Of a stretch of DNA of 64,000 bases, positions 45,785-54,400 are shown one piece after another (positions within the stretch are counted from its first letter, which is position 1; each line of letters opens with the position of its first letter). The notes beneath the pieces were generated by a model. That model was not told where the DNA came from. It searched no databases and saw only the letters and a program-made list of their open reading frames with translations. Source of the stretch: Janthinobacterium sp. UMAB-56 (GTDB taxonomy: Bacteria > Pseudomonadota > Gammaproteobacteria > Burkholderiales > Burkholderiaceae_D). The position numbers and the translations under genes were made by a program. The DNA is taken from contig NZ_LT607668.1 in NCBI RefSeq assembly GCF_900095265.1, forward strand, positions 7,440-71,439, read 5' to 3'.

Positions 45785-46717
45785 ATGGTATATGAGCATA
45801 CTACCGACATGAAAGCCGCGACGAAGAGCGCTGCGGCGCCCTTGACGCCGCAACAACTGGCGGCGCAGGAAACGCAGCAAAAATTTGGCAAGCCCGAGCG
45901 GGGCTGGCGCGAGCAGGTGTACACCGTCATTTTCGAGGCGGAAACGCGCACGGGCCGCGCTTTCGATTTGCTGCTGATCGCCGCCATCCTGATCAGCGTG
46001 ACGGTGGTCGTGCTCAGCAGTGTCGCCTCCGTGGCCGAGCGCTATGGCACCTGGCTGACGGCGCTGGAATGGTTTTTCACCATTTTATTTACCATCGAGT
46101 ATTTCGCCCGCCTGGCGTGCCTGCAGCATCCAGTGCGCTACGCCAAGAGTTTTTTTGGCGTGATCGACTTGCTGGCCATCGTGCCGACCTACATCGGCTT
46201 GCTGCTGCCGGGCGCGCACGTACTGATTGACGTGCGCATTTTGCGCCTGCTGCGCATGTTCCGTGTCCTCAAACTCACGTCCTATGTGCATGAATACACG
46301 GTGCTGGGACGTGCCCTGGTCGCCAGTCGACGCAAGATTCTCATTTTCTTGTCTTTTGTCATGATGGTGGTCTTTCTGTTGGGTACTGTGATGTACGTCG
46401 TGGAAGGGCCGGAAAACGGTTACAGCAGTATCCCCACGTCAATATACTGGGCCATCAGCACCATGACGACGGTGGGTTTCGGCGATATCACGCCGCGCAC
46501 CGACCTCGGGCGCAGCATCGCTTCGCTGATGATGTTGCTCGGTTGGGGCATCCTGGCAGTGCCTACCGGCATTATCAGTGCCGAGATGACGGTACAGCGC
46601 AGTTCGAAAATGGTCACCACGCGTACCTGCCCCACGTGCCTGAAAGAAGGGCTCGATGACGATGCCAATTTCTGCAAGAACTGCGGCGCCAAACTGCCGC
46701 CGCTGGCACGCGACTAG
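45785..46717 (+). CDS. voltage-gated-type potassium channel with C-terminal zinc ribbon
   Basis: A 310-residue channel. Six helices are visible (about 55-75, 88-110, 122-140, then S4 with RILRLLRMFRVLK, S5 near 180-205, and S6 near 240-265). The selectivity filter is TVGFGD in STMTTVGFGDITP. After S6 the protein ends with CPTCLKEG and CKNCGAKL, two CxxC pairs that form a zinc ribbon. The start could be 45785 or an ATG at 45809; neither has a clear ribosome-binding site. The TVGFGD filter and arginine-rich S4 indicate a potassium channel. The zinc-ribbon end is uncommon and may link gating to metal or redox state. Confidence 0.9.
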   Translation: MVYEHTTDMKAATKSAAAPLTPQQLAAQETQQKFGKPERGWREQVYTVIFEAETRTGRAFDLLLIAAILISVTVVVLSSVASVAERYGTWLTALEWFFTILFTIEYFARLACLQHPVRYAKSFFGVIDLLAIVPTYIGLLLPGAHVLIDVRILRLLRMFRVLKLTSYVHEYTVLGRALVASRRKILIFLSFVMMVVFLLGTVMYVVEGPENGYSSIPTSIYWAISTMTTVGFGDITPRTDLGRSIASLMMLLGWGILAVPTGIISAEMTVQRSSKMVTTRTCPTCLKEGLDDDANFCKNCGAKLPPLARD

Positions 46718-46766
46718 CTCATCGACCAACGATAGACCCTATTTACTTTACTTTTTTAAGGCCAAC

Positions 46767-47747
46767 ATGATTCCAGTTCGCCTGATCGCGACGGGCAAAG
46801 CCGTGCCCTCGCATAGTGTGACTTCCGCAAGCCTGGACCTGAAACTGGGCCACCCGGCCGGCTATACCCTGCGCAAGAGCGGCGTGCTGTCGCGCTTTGT
46901 CGCGGCGCCCGATGAATCGCAAAGCGAGTTGGGCGCCGCCGCCCTGCGCGACGCGTTGAAGAATGCCAGCCTGCGTCCGGCCGACATCGACTTGCTGATC
47001 TGCGCCTGCGGCGTGCCCGAGCAAGCCTTGCCGAACACGGCCTGCTTCGTTGCCGAACATGCGGGCTTGCCACCAGGTACGCAAAGCTTCGACGTCAACG
47101 CCAGCTGTCTCAGTTTCATGGCTGCCTTCCGCGTGGCCGCGTCCATGCTGGCCGGTGGCGCCTACCGTCGTATCGCCATTGTCTCGTCCGACCTCGCCTC
47201 GCGCGGCGTCGACTGGAGCGAGCCGGAAGCGTCGATGATCTTTGGCGACGGCGCCGCCGCCGTCATCGTCGAGCGGGGCGATGGCAGCGCCGGCATCCGT
47301 GCCTACAAGATGGGCACGTATCCGGAAGGGCTGCGCTACTGCGAAATTCGCGGTGGCGGCACCGAGCGCAATCCGCGCAATGGCTGCGAACCGGGCGATT
47401 ATCTGTTCCGCATGGATGGCAAGGCCGTGTTCCGCCTGGCCGTCAAGGTGATGCCGGAGTTCCTGGCGGAATTGATGCTGGAATCGGGCGCGGGACTGGA
47501 AAAAGTCGACGTGGTCGTGCCGCACCAGGCCAGCCCGCTGGGGCTTGCGCATGCGGCGCGCATCCTCGACGTCCCCGATGCTAAAATCATCAAGATCTTT
47601 GAAACGCATGGCAACCAGGTGGCCGCGTCCCTGCCCACCGCGCTGCACGAGGCGGTAATGACGGGGCGGGCCGTGGCGGGCCAGCGTTTGCTGATGATGG
47701 GCACGGCCGCTGGCCTGACCATCGGCGGCATGATTCTTGACCTGTGA
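46767..47747 (+). CDS. FabH-like ketoacyl synthase III of a lipid-type gene cluster
   Basis: A 326-residue thiolase-fold enzyme that probably condenses or transfers acyl groups. The FabH triad is intact: Cys114 (VNASCLSFMAAF), His253 (VVPHQASPLG) and Asn283 (ETHGNQVAA), with the C-terminal GTAAGLTIGGMIL loop. The HQAS in place of HQAN, and the RNGCEPGDYLFRMDG region, mark it as a specialised KAS III rather than the housekeeping FabH, which is normally beside plsX and fabD. It opens a run of seven tightly linked genes that continue with a reductase, a hydrolase and an adenylate-forming enzyme, which implies a dedicated product. Confidence 0.88.
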   Translation: MIPVRLIATGKAVPSHSVTSASLDLKLGHPAGYTLRKSGVLSRFVAAPDESQSELGAAALRDALKNASLRPADIDLLICACGVPEQALPNTACFVAEHAGLPPGTQSFDVNASCLSFMAAFRVAASMLAGGAYRRIAIVSSDLASRGVDWSEPEASMIFGDGAAAVIVERGDGSAGIRAYKMGTYPEGLRYCEIRGGGTERNPRNGCEPGDYLFRMDGKAVFRLAVKVMPEFLAELMLESGAGLEKVDVVVPHQASPLGLAHAARILDVPDAKIIKIFETHGNQVAASLPTALHEAVMTGRAVAGQRLLMMGTAAGLTIGGMILDL

Positions 47748-47757
47748 AGGTGGTGTG

Positions 47758-48795
47758 ATGAGGCGGATACTGGTCACGGGAGCGACGGGCGGGCTGGGGC
47801 GCAATGCCGTGCGCACCCTGCTGGCGCAGGGCGTGGAAGTGCGCGCCACGGGCCGCAACGCCGACGTGGGCCGCGAACTCGAACGCATGGGCGCGCAATT
47901 CGTGGCGCTTGATCTGGCGCAAGCATCGCCGCGCCAGGTCGATGAGCTGGTGCGCGGCATGGACACCGTCTGGCACTGCGCCGCGCTGTCATCGCCCTGG
48001 GGCGCGGAGAGCGACTTCATCGCCGCCAACGTCACGGCCACGGCCCAGCTGCTGCGCGCGGCCGCCAGCCTGCACGTGGCGCGCTTCGTGCACATCTCCA
48101 CCCCGGCCATGTATTTCGACTACCGCAACCGCTACGAGGTGCCGGAAACCTTCCGTCCCGATGCCTTCGTCAACGCCTATGCGCGCAGCAAGGCGATGGC
48201 GGAAAAACTGGTGCAGGAGGCGGTCGACCGCCACCGCGGCATGACGTGCGTGATCCTGCGCCCGCGCGCCATCTTCGGCCCGCACGACCAGGTACTGATC
48301 CCGCGCCTGGCACGCGTGCTGCAGCAGCGCGGCGGCAAGCTGCCGCTGCCCAATGGCGGCGCGGCCACCATCGACGTCACCTATGTCGACAATGTCGTGC
48401 ACGCGATGTGGCTTGCCACCGTGCACAAGAGCATCGCTTCGGGCGCTGCCTTCAACATCACGAATGACGAACCGGCGCGCCTGTGCGACATCTTGCGCAG
48501 CCTGTTTTGCGAGCATCTGCAGCAGCCGTTCGAAATCGTCAGCGTGCCCTACCGCGTGCTGGCGCTGGCCGCGCGCCTGATGCAGTTCGCTTCGCGCTTC
48601 ACGCGCCGCGAGCCATCGCTGACGCCCTACAGCATCGGCGCGCTCAGTTTCGACATGACGCTCGATAACGCCAAGGCGCGCAAGGTGCTCGGCTACCGTC
48701 CCATCGTCAGCCTGCACGACGGCATCGCCCGCACGGCACAGTGGATGCGCCAGGAAGCGGCGGCGCACAAGGTGGGCAAGGAGCGCAATGGCTAA
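47758..48795 (+). CDS. NAD(P)-dependent extended SDR (epimerase / 3-beta-HSD type)
   Basis: A 345-residue Rossmann enzyme with the cofactor loop VTGATGGLGRNAVRTL at the N-terminus, the active-site YxxxK in NAYARSKAMAEKL near residue 140, and the substrate-domain segment RPRAIFGPHDQVLIPRLARVL. It is of the 3-beta-hydroxysteroid dehydrogenase/OleD-like type and is expected to reduce or oxidise the keto group made by the upstream synthase. It starts 10 bp after that gene and overlaps the next by 8 bp. Confidence 0.88.
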   Translation: MRRILVTGATGGLGRNAVRTLLAQGVEVRATGRNADVGRELERMGAQFVALDLAQASPRQVDELVRGMDTVWHCAALSSPWGAESDFIAANVTATAQLLRAAASLHVARFVHISTPAMYFDYRNRYEVPETFRPDAFVNAYARSKAMAEKLVQEAVDRHRGMTCVILRPRAIFGPHDQVLIPRLARVLQQRGGKLPLPNGGAATIDVTYVDNVVHAMWLATVHKSIASGAAFNITNDEPARLCDILRSLFCEHLQQPFEIVSVPYRVLALAARLMQFASRFTRREPSLTPYSIGALSFDMTLDNAKARKVLGYRPIVSLHDGIARTAQWMRQEAAAHKVGKERNG

Positions 48796-49618
48796 CATCA
48801 CGGCGTTTCGCGTCGGCCACTGCACGCATCCCTCGTGCATGGTCTTGAAAGGCAGCGGGCTGGCCAGCCGCTGCTTCCCCTCGCGCGCCTACCTGATCGA
48901 CACGCGCGCGGGCCTGTACCTGTGGGATACCGGTTATGCCGAGCATTTCCGCGCCGCCACGGCGAAGGGCGTATACCGCATGTATGCGTGGGTGACGCCG
49001 ATTTCCTTCGACGAGAATGAATCCCTGCAGGGCCAGCTGCGCGCGCATGGCGTAGCGCCCGGCGACATCCACACCTTGCTGCTGTCGCATTTCCACGCCG
49101 ACCATATCGCCGGCCTGCGCGACTTTCCCGGCGCGCGGCTGATGGCCTCAAAAACGGGCTGGGACGCCGTACGGAGATTGTCCGGCGTGGCCGCCGTACG
49201 CCAGGCCTTCGTGCCCGAGTTGCTGCCAGCCGATGTGTCGGATCGCCTGGCTTTTGTCGAAAGCGTGCCCGAAACGGCCTTGCCGGCCGCCCTGCTACCG
49301 TTTACGCACGGGCGCGACGTCAGCGGCACGGGCGAGATTTACATCGTCGACTTGCCGGGCCACGCCATCGGCCATCTCGGCGCCTTCGTGTTGCAGGAGG
49401 GCGGCTGGACCCTGCTGGCGTCGGATGCAGCCTGGGTGCCGGAAAGTTTTCAGCAACTGCGCGGCCCGTCAGAACTGTCCTTCCTCATCCAGCACAAGCG
49501 CGCGCCGTATTACGCCACCTTGAACCGGCTGCACCAGTTGCACCACTCGGGCAATGCGCAGATCCGCATCACGCATGAAGATACGCTCGATTATTTGCCT
49601 GTGGCGGGCCGTCCGTGA
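48788..49618 (+). CDS. metallo-beta-lactamase-fold hydrolase
   Basis: A 276-residue hydrolase with the zinc-binding motif LSHFHADHIAGL near residue 100, further metal ligands in the VDLPGHAIGHLG segment, and Asp in LLASDAAW. The layout is that of the lactonase/glyoxalase-like branch; the terminal YFALPV-type lactonase features are absent, so quorum quenching is not implied. In this operon it may cleave a thioester or lactone intermediate. It overlaps its neighbours by 8 bp upstream and 4 bp (GTGA) downstream. Confidence 0.87.
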   Translation: MANITAFRVGHCTHPSCMVLKGSGLASRCFPSRAYLIDTRAGLYLWDTGYAEHFRAATAKGVYRMYAWVTPISFDENESLQGQLRAHGVAPGDIHTLLLSHFHADHIAGLRDFPGARLMASKTGWDAVRRLSGVAAVRQAFVPELLPADVSDRLAFVESVPETALPAALLPFTHGRDVSGTGEIYIVDLPGHAIGHLGAFVLQEGGWTLLASDAAWVPESFQQLRGPSELSFLIQHKRAPYYATLNRLHQLHHSGNAQIRITHEDTLDYLPVAGRP

Positions 49619-50928
49619 AGCGTATTTTCTGGCTCTTGCTGTCGTACTGGCGCACGCGCCGCCTGCGTTTTGCGGATCGCGCGCAGCTCGGCGCCTACCA
49701 GCACAGGCAACTGGCGCGTTTCATCGATGTGCTGTGCGCGCGCAGCAGCTACTTTGCCGCTTACCGCCACCTGCCTCTGGCGCAGTGGCCAACGATGAAC
49801 AAGGCGCTGATGCTCGAACACTTCGATGCCATGAACACGCAGGGCATCACCCTGGCGCAGGCGATGGAGGCGGCCATGGCGGCCGAGCATAGCCGCGACT
49901 TCACGCCTGCCGTGGGGGACATCACGGTGGGCCTGTCGTCGGGCACCTCGTCGCGGCGCGCCGTGTTTACCGTCAGCCCCCGCGAAAAGGCGCAATGGGC
50001 GGGCGTGATGCTGGCCAAGGCGCTGCCCGATGGCCTGTTTTCCGGCGAACGGGTAGCACTGTTCCTGCGCGCGAACAGCAATCTGTACACGGCCGTGCGC
50101 TCGCCGTGGCTGACCTTTGCGTTTTACGACCTGTTCCAGCCCTTCGACAGCCTGTGCGCGCAGCTGGCGCAATATCGGCCCTCCGTCATCGTCGCGCCGG
50201 CCCAGGTGCTGCGCCAGCTGGCGCTCCGTGTCATCGATGGCAGCCTGGCGCTGGCGCCGAAAAAAGTCATCTCGGTGGCAGAAGTGCTGGAAGCGCAAGA
50301 CCGGGCCCTGATCGTGCAGGCGTTTGGCGCCGTGCATGAAATCTACCAGGCCACCGAGGGTTTCCTCGCCAGCAGCTGCGAGCATGGGGTGCTGCACCTG
50401 AACGAGGAATATGTGCATATCGAGCCGCAATGGCTGGATCAGGAACAACGTCGCTTCGTGCCCGTGATTACGGACTTTACGCGCCTCACGCAGCCCATCG
50501 TGCGCTACCGCCTGGACGACATCCTGCTCGCGCGCACCACGCCATGCTCGTGCGGCCGCGCCACGCGCGCCATCGATGGCATCGAAGGGCGCTGCGACGA
50601 CATGCTGTTCTTGCCATCCCTACCATCCATGTTGTCGGCGAACGGCGGCGCACCGGTCGCCGTGTTTGCCGACGTATTGACGCGGGCGTTCGCGCAAGCC
50701 TTGCCGCCGGACGCCGATTACCGCCTGGTGCAGTCGGGTGTAGCGGACTTGCAGCTGCACGCGGCCCTGGACGACGCTGGCCTGGCCGCCTTGCGCGCCC
50801 ACCTGGCAACGGTGCTGCACGGCCTGGGCGTGGCCACCGAACGTCTGCTCTGGACGGTGAGCGGCGACCTGCCTCCCTTTGACCCTACGATGAAACGGCG
50901 CCGTATCCGGCGTCTTGCGACCGCATGA
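49615..50928 (+). CDS. adenylate-forming enzyme, F390-synthetase/PaaK-related
   Basis: A 437-residue member of the ANL superfamily related to coenzyme F390 synthetase and phenylacetate-CoA ligase. The P-loop-like motif is DITVGLSSGTSSRRAVFTVS (near residue 103), the A5-type segment is IYQATEGFLASSCEHG, and the hinge motif YRLDDILLA lies near residue 300. It is shorter than acyl-CoA synthetases, with a reduced C-terminal domain ending TMKRRRIRRL. The start is GTG 49615, overlapping the hydrolase stop. It should activate a carboxylic acid as the acyl-adenylate for ligation; the acceptor (CoA, carrier protein or amine) is unknown, and no carrier protein gene is nearby. Confidence 0.85.
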   Translation: MKRIFWLLLSYWRTRRLRFADRAQLGAYQHRQLARFIDVLCARSSYFAAYRHLPLAQWPTMNKALMLEHFDAMNTQGITLAQAMEAAMAAEHSRDFTPAVGDITVGLSSGTSSRRAVFTVSPREKAQWAGVMLAKALPDGLFSGERVALFLRANSNLYTAVRSPWLTFAFYDLFQPFDSLCAQLAQYRPSVIVAPAQVLRQLALRVIDGSLALAPKKVISVAEVLEAQDRALIVQAFGAVHEIYQATEGFLASSCEHGVLHLNEEYVHIEPQWLDQEQRRFVPVITDFTRLTQPIVRYRLDDILLARTTPCSCGRATRAIDGIEGRCDDMLFLPSLPSMLSANGGAPVAVFADVLTRAFAQALPPDADYRLVQSGVADLQLHAALDDAGLAALRAHLATVLHGLGVATERLLWTVSGDLPPFDPTMKRRRIRRLATA

Positions 50929-51563
50929 ACCCTTCTTGCATGACTGTACGCAGCCGCCTGCTGCATTTGCTGGCCGGCTGGGGCAGCGTCGGCCTCGTGT
51001 ATTTTTCCAGCGACCTGCTGCAAGGGCAGGGCGTGCTGCTGCCCGAGACGGCCATCGACCGCGCCATTGCCTACTCGGATACCGCCATCTGGCTGTACCT
51101 GTCCTTCTTCCTCCTGATTCCCTACGCCTACCTGGCGGCCGATGCGGTGCGCGTGCGCTGGCTGGCGCGCGCCATGGCGCTTTCGGCGCTGGCCTGCGGC
51201 GTGGTCTTCCTGCTGTATCCGACCACCCTTGCATATCCGGCCGTGAATGAAGGCAGTGCCTGGAGCACGCAGGCACTGCGCATGCTGCAGGCGGCGGACT
51301 CCACGCAAAACTGCCTGCCTTCGCTACATGGCGCCCTGACATTGTTGTGCGTGTGGGCCTTGTGCGACAGGCGCCACCTGCTCCGCTCCGCGCTGGTCGT
51401 GGCACTGGGCGTGGCCATCTGCTACGCCATCATCGCCCTGCGCCGGCACGTGAGCATCGACCTGGCCGCCGGCCTGTTTGTTGGCATCGCTGGCGGCATG
51501 CTGGCGAAAATACAGGTATCCTTGGCTGCGCGCCGCGCCGTTTCCATGAAAACCGCACCATGA
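50925..51563 (+). CDS. PAP2-type membrane phosphatase/phosphotransferase
   Basis: A 212-residue protein with five to six transmembrane helices and PAP2 motifs PSLHGALTLL (SxxH) and RRHVSIDLAAG (R-x-H-x-x-x-D type, nucleophile His). The first canonical motif KxxxxxxRP is not visible, and the charged YPTTLAYPAV stretch is where it would fall. This suggests a divergent PAP2, perhaps an inositol- or lipid-phosphotransferase type. In the operon it may dephosphorylate or headgroup-exchange a lipid. ATGA overlaps join it to both neighbours. Confidence 0.8.
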   Translation: MNPSCMTVRSRLLHLLAGWGSVGLVYFSSDLLQGQGVLLPETAIDRAIAYSDTAIWLYLSFFLLIPYAYLAADAVRVRWLARAMALSALACGVVFLLYPTTLAYPAVNEGSAWSTQALRMLQAADSTQNCLPSLHGALTLLCVWALCDRRHLLRSALVVALGVAICYAIIALRRHVSIDLAAGLFVGIAGGMLAKIQVSLAARRAVSMKTAP

Positions 51564-52675
51564 TGAATCCCTTTGCCCTGTCGTTCTTGATCATGCTGGC
51601 CTTCGTGCTGGCCGAACTGCTGATACTCAAATGGGTACGCAAGACACCCGTGCCTTGGAAGGACGTGATCTTCAACCTCAATTCCGGCCACATCCTGATG
51701 TGGGTGTTCCGCGGCGTGGAAGTGGCGGCGTTCGCCCTGCTGCTGCGCCATGTGAACCTGCATCTCGTCGACCAGTGGCCCGTGGTAGCGCAATGGGTCT
51801 TTGCCTTTTTTGCCTGGGACCTGTGTTTTTACTGGATGCACCGGCTGCACCACAAATTCCCTTTACTGTGGGCCGTGCACGTGGTGCACCACCAGGGCGA
51901 GCATTTCAACCTGTCGCTGGGCGTGCGCAATTCCTGGTATTCCTCGCTGACGAATTTCCCCTTCATCGCCATCCTGGCCGTGCTGGGCGTGCCGCTGGAA
52001 ATCTTCCTCGTCGTCTCGTCCCTGCATTACACGGTGCAGCTGTATAACCACAATGCGCTGGTGAACAAGTCCGGTATCCTCGATACATTCATGGTGACGC
52101 CCTCGCACCACCGCGTGCATCACGGCACGGATAAACGCTACCTCAACCGCAATTTCGGCGGCACTTTGCTGCTGTGGGACAGGCTGTTCGGCAGCTTCCA
52201 GCCGGAACTCGATGGCGTGGAAATGCGCTATGGCGTGAAGGGCATGGCACCCACGCACAACCCTCTGCTGGCCAGCAACGGCAAACTGTTTACCTGGCTG
52301 CGCGCGCGCTTTCCCCACTGGCAGTCGCGCGGCACCTTCCACGTGCCAGAGCTGTTCATCGGCGTCGGCGGCGTGATCCTGTTTGGTCTCGTGATTTATT
52401 ACGTCAATCATGAAGCGGTGCTGGCTGGCGCGCAGCAAGCCATCCTGTTCGCGCTGATCTTTGCGGGCACCCTGGCGCTGGGCGGCCTGTCTGATGCGCG
52501 GCGCTGGGGCGCCATCGCCTGGGTCGCCATCGCCCTGGCCATGCCGGCCTTGTATCTGGGCTGGTATGGCGCGCGCGATGCGTGGGGCAGGGTGTTTTTG
52601 GCCGCGCTGCTGGCGCATGGCCTCGATGGGGCGCGCCGCCTGTGGTGGCCGGCAGCGGCCGGGACGCGCGCGTGA
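51560..52675 (+). CDS. sterol-desaturase/fatty-acid-hydroxylase-family membrane di-iron enzyme
   Basis: A 371-residue membrane oxygenase. The three histidine boxes are present: WMHRLHHKF, HVVHHQGEHFN and HHRVHHGTDKRYLNRNFGG, spaced as in the sterol desaturase/C-4 methyl oxidase superfamily. About four helices precede the boxes, and the C-terminal 110 residues add three or four more helices, which is unusual for the family. It probably hydroxylates or desaturates a lipid chain. The start is 51560, with a second ATG next to it; the upstream overlap is ATGA and the downstream one GTGA. Confidence 0.88.
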   Translation: MMNPFALSFLIMLAFVLAELLILKWVRKTPVPWKDVIFNLNSGHILMWVFRGVEVAAFALLLRHVNLHLVDQWPVVAQWVFAFFAWDLCFYWMHRLHHKFPLLWAVHVVHHQGEHFNLSLGVRNSWYSSLTNFPFIAILAVLGVPLEIFLVVSSLHYTVQLYNHNALVNKSGILDTFMVTPSHHRVHHGTDKRYLNRNFGGTLLLWDRLFGSFQPELDGVEMRYGVKGMAPTHNPLLASNGKLFTWLRARFPHWQSRGTFHVPELFIGVGGVILFGLVIYYVNHEAVLAGAQQAILFALIFAGTLALGGLSDARRWGAIAWVAIALAMPALYLGWYGARDAWGRVFLAALLAHGLDGARRLWWPAAAGTRA

Positions 52676-53778
52676 GCCAGCTGCCTCCGCTGCGCTTCCA
52701 GCCCGCCCGCGATTCCGCCTTCCGCCGCGAATTGCGTGCGCGCGCCGACGCCTACCTGGCGGACGAAGGAAAACACCGCTTTGGCGACGCGCGCCTGCAC
52801 GCGAAAACCGTGTTCCTGGCCGCGCTGACGGTGGGGCTGTATGCGCTGTCCTTGCATGCCGACAGCACCTGGCCGTTTGTCGCCAGCTATGTCGCTTGCC
52901 TGGTCGCGGCCATGGCGCTGGCCATGAACACCCTGCACGACGCCGCCCATAGCGCCATCTTCCGCCAGGGCGTCTGGAACCGCGTGCTGATCCGCCTGGT
53001 GGCCTTGCCTGTGGGCGTGGACACGGATTTCTGGACCATCCGCCACGTGCACTTCCATCACACCTATGCGAATGTGGAAGGATATGACCTCGACACGGAA
53101 CCCAACCCGTTCCTGCGCCAGACGCCGTATCAAAGCTGGTCGCCGCAGTATCGCTATCAATACCTGTACTGGCCCGTGGTGGCGGCCCTGTCGCTGCCTT
53201 ATCTGAACTGGTATGGCGACTGGCTGGACCGCTTTGGCAAGACGCCCGTGGCCGCGCATAGCCGCTTGCAGGGCTGGCGCGGCTGGCTGTCCTTCCTGGG
53301 CTGGAAGCTGGGCCACGTGGCGCTGGTGCTGGCGCTGCCCATGTGGGTGCTGCAGCAGCACGGCCTAGGCTGGGGCGTGGTGCTGGGCGCGTATTTCCTG
53401 GGCCAGATGCTCGCCTCGTGCGCGCTGGTGGCGCTGATCCTCGGCACGCACTGGGCCGAAGTGGCGTTTTTCCAGCCGGGGCAAGACGGCACCCTGCCGC
53501 ACGACTGGTACCAGCACACGTTTTATACGGCTTGCGACTGGACGCCGAAACCGCGCCGCCTGCGCTGGCTTGGCTACTGGCTGGGCGGCTTGAATCTGCA
53601 CCTGACGCACCATCTGTTCCCTACCTGGAACCACCGTCACTACCCGGCGCTGGCGCGCATCCTGGCCGAACTGGCGCCGCGTCACGGCCTGGTCTACCGC
53701 GAACTCGGGTATGGCCAACTGCACGCCTCGCAGCAGGCTTTCCTGCGTGCCATGGGCCAGCCGCCTGCATCCTCCTGA
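52672..53778 (+). CDS. membrane fatty acid desaturase
   Basis: A 368-residue acyl-lipid desaturase starting at GTG. The histidine boxes are HDAAHSA, HVHFHHTYANVEG and LHLTHHLFPTWNHRHYP, the pattern of DesA3/delta-6-type front-end desaturases. Four transmembrane helices fall in two pairs between the boxes. It needs an electron donor (ferredoxin or cytochrome b5 type) that is not encoded nearby. It ends the seven-gene run; the next gene, a regulator, has its own promoter. Confidence 0.9.
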   Translation: MSQLPPLRFQPARDSAFRRELRARADAYLADEGKHRFGDARLHAKTVFLAALTVGLYALSLHADSTWPFVASYVACLVAAMALAMNTLHDAAHSAIFRQGVWNRVLIRLVALPVGVDTDFWTIRHVHFHHTYANVEGYDLDTEPNPFLRQTPYQSWSPQYRYQYLYWPVVAALSLPYLNWYGDWLDRFGKTPVAAHSRLQGWRGWLSFLGWKLGHVALVLALPMWVLQQHGLGWGVVLGAYFLGQMLASCALVALILGTHWAEVAFFQPGQDGTLPHDWYQHTFYTACDWTPKPRRLRWLGYWLGGLNLHLTHHLFPTWNHRHYPALARILAELAPRHGLVYRELGYGQLHASQQAFLRAMGQPPASS

Positions 53779-53788
53779 ATAATCGCGC

Positions 53789-53834
53789 TTGACCCGGCTT
53801 CTGTTTTGTCTTACATTTCTGTAACGACAGAAAT
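53789..53834 (+). promoter_or_regulatory. promoter and inverted-repeat operator of the GbsR-type regulator
   Basis: TTGACC (53789-53794), a 17-bp spacer and TACATT (53812-53817) form a good sigma-70 promoter. The perfect inverted repeat ATTTCTGT-AACG-ACAGAAAT (53815-53834) overlaps the -10 and start region, as expected for autorepression by a MarR/GbsR dimer. The start codon is 12 bp beyond it. Confidence 0.75.
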
Positions 53835-53845
53835 AAGAGAAAGCC

Positions 53846-54400
53846 ATGGAATTAAGCCCGACTACTCAAAAGTACATCCTCCATTGGGGCGAGATGGGCA
53901 CGCGCTGGGGCGTCAATCGCACGGTGGCGCAAATCCACGCGCTGCTGTTCCTGGCAAATGCACCGCTGACGGCGGAAGACATCGCGGCCAGCCTGAACGT
54001 GGCCCGCTCGAATGTCAGCAACAGCCTCAAGGAATTGCAAAGCTGGGGCCTGGCGCGCGTCACGCATGTGATGGGGGATCGGCGTGACCACTTTGTCGCC
54101 CTGCAGGATGTGTGGGAAATCTTCCGGGTCATCATGGAAGAGCGCAAGCGGCGCGAGATCGACCCCACCCTGACGGTGCTGCGCGAATGCGCGATCGAGG
54201 GCGAGCACGATGCAGCGATACCGCCAGAGACGCTGGCACGCATGGGCGAAGTGCTGGCGTTTTTGGAAATGCTCAGCAGCACCTACAGCGACTACAAGAA
54301 TTTGCCGCCGGCGACCCTGCAACGCATGCTCTCCATGGGCGGCAAGGTGGCCAAGTTCCTCAGCCCGGACGACAAGCCCGCCAAGCCGGGAAAAGCATGA
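53846..54400 (+). CDS. GbsR/MarR-type transcriptional regulator
   Basis: A 184-residue regulator with an N-terminal winged helix (LTAEDIAASLNVARSNVSNSL followed by LKELQSWGLARVTHVMG) and a helical C-terminal dimerisation part. The wing segment RRDHFVALQDVWEIFRVIME is typical of the GbsR family, whose founder responds to choline. It probably represses its own operon through the ATTTCTGT inverted repeat. It overlaps the DUF4166 gene by 4 bp. Confidence 0.88.
   Translation: MELSPTTQKYILHWGEMGTRWGVNRTVAQIHALLFLANAPLTAEDIAASLNVARSNVSNSLKELQSWGLARVTHVMGDRRDHFVALQDVWEIFRVIMEERKRREIDPTLTVLRECAIEGEHDAAIPPETLARMGEVLAFLEMLSSTYSDYKNLPPATLQRMLSMGGKVAKFLSPDDKPAKPGKA

Noticed and set aside
48788-49618. N-acyl homoserine lactonase (quorum quenching)
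   Set aside because: Only the general metallo-beta-lactamase motif is present; features specific to lactonases were not seen, and the operon context is lipid-like.
46767-53778. Olefin (OleABCD) hydrocarbon pathway
   Set aside because: There is no OleB alpha/beta hydrolase, the adenylating enzyme is F390-synthetase-like rather than OleC-like, and PAP2 and desaturase genes are extra.
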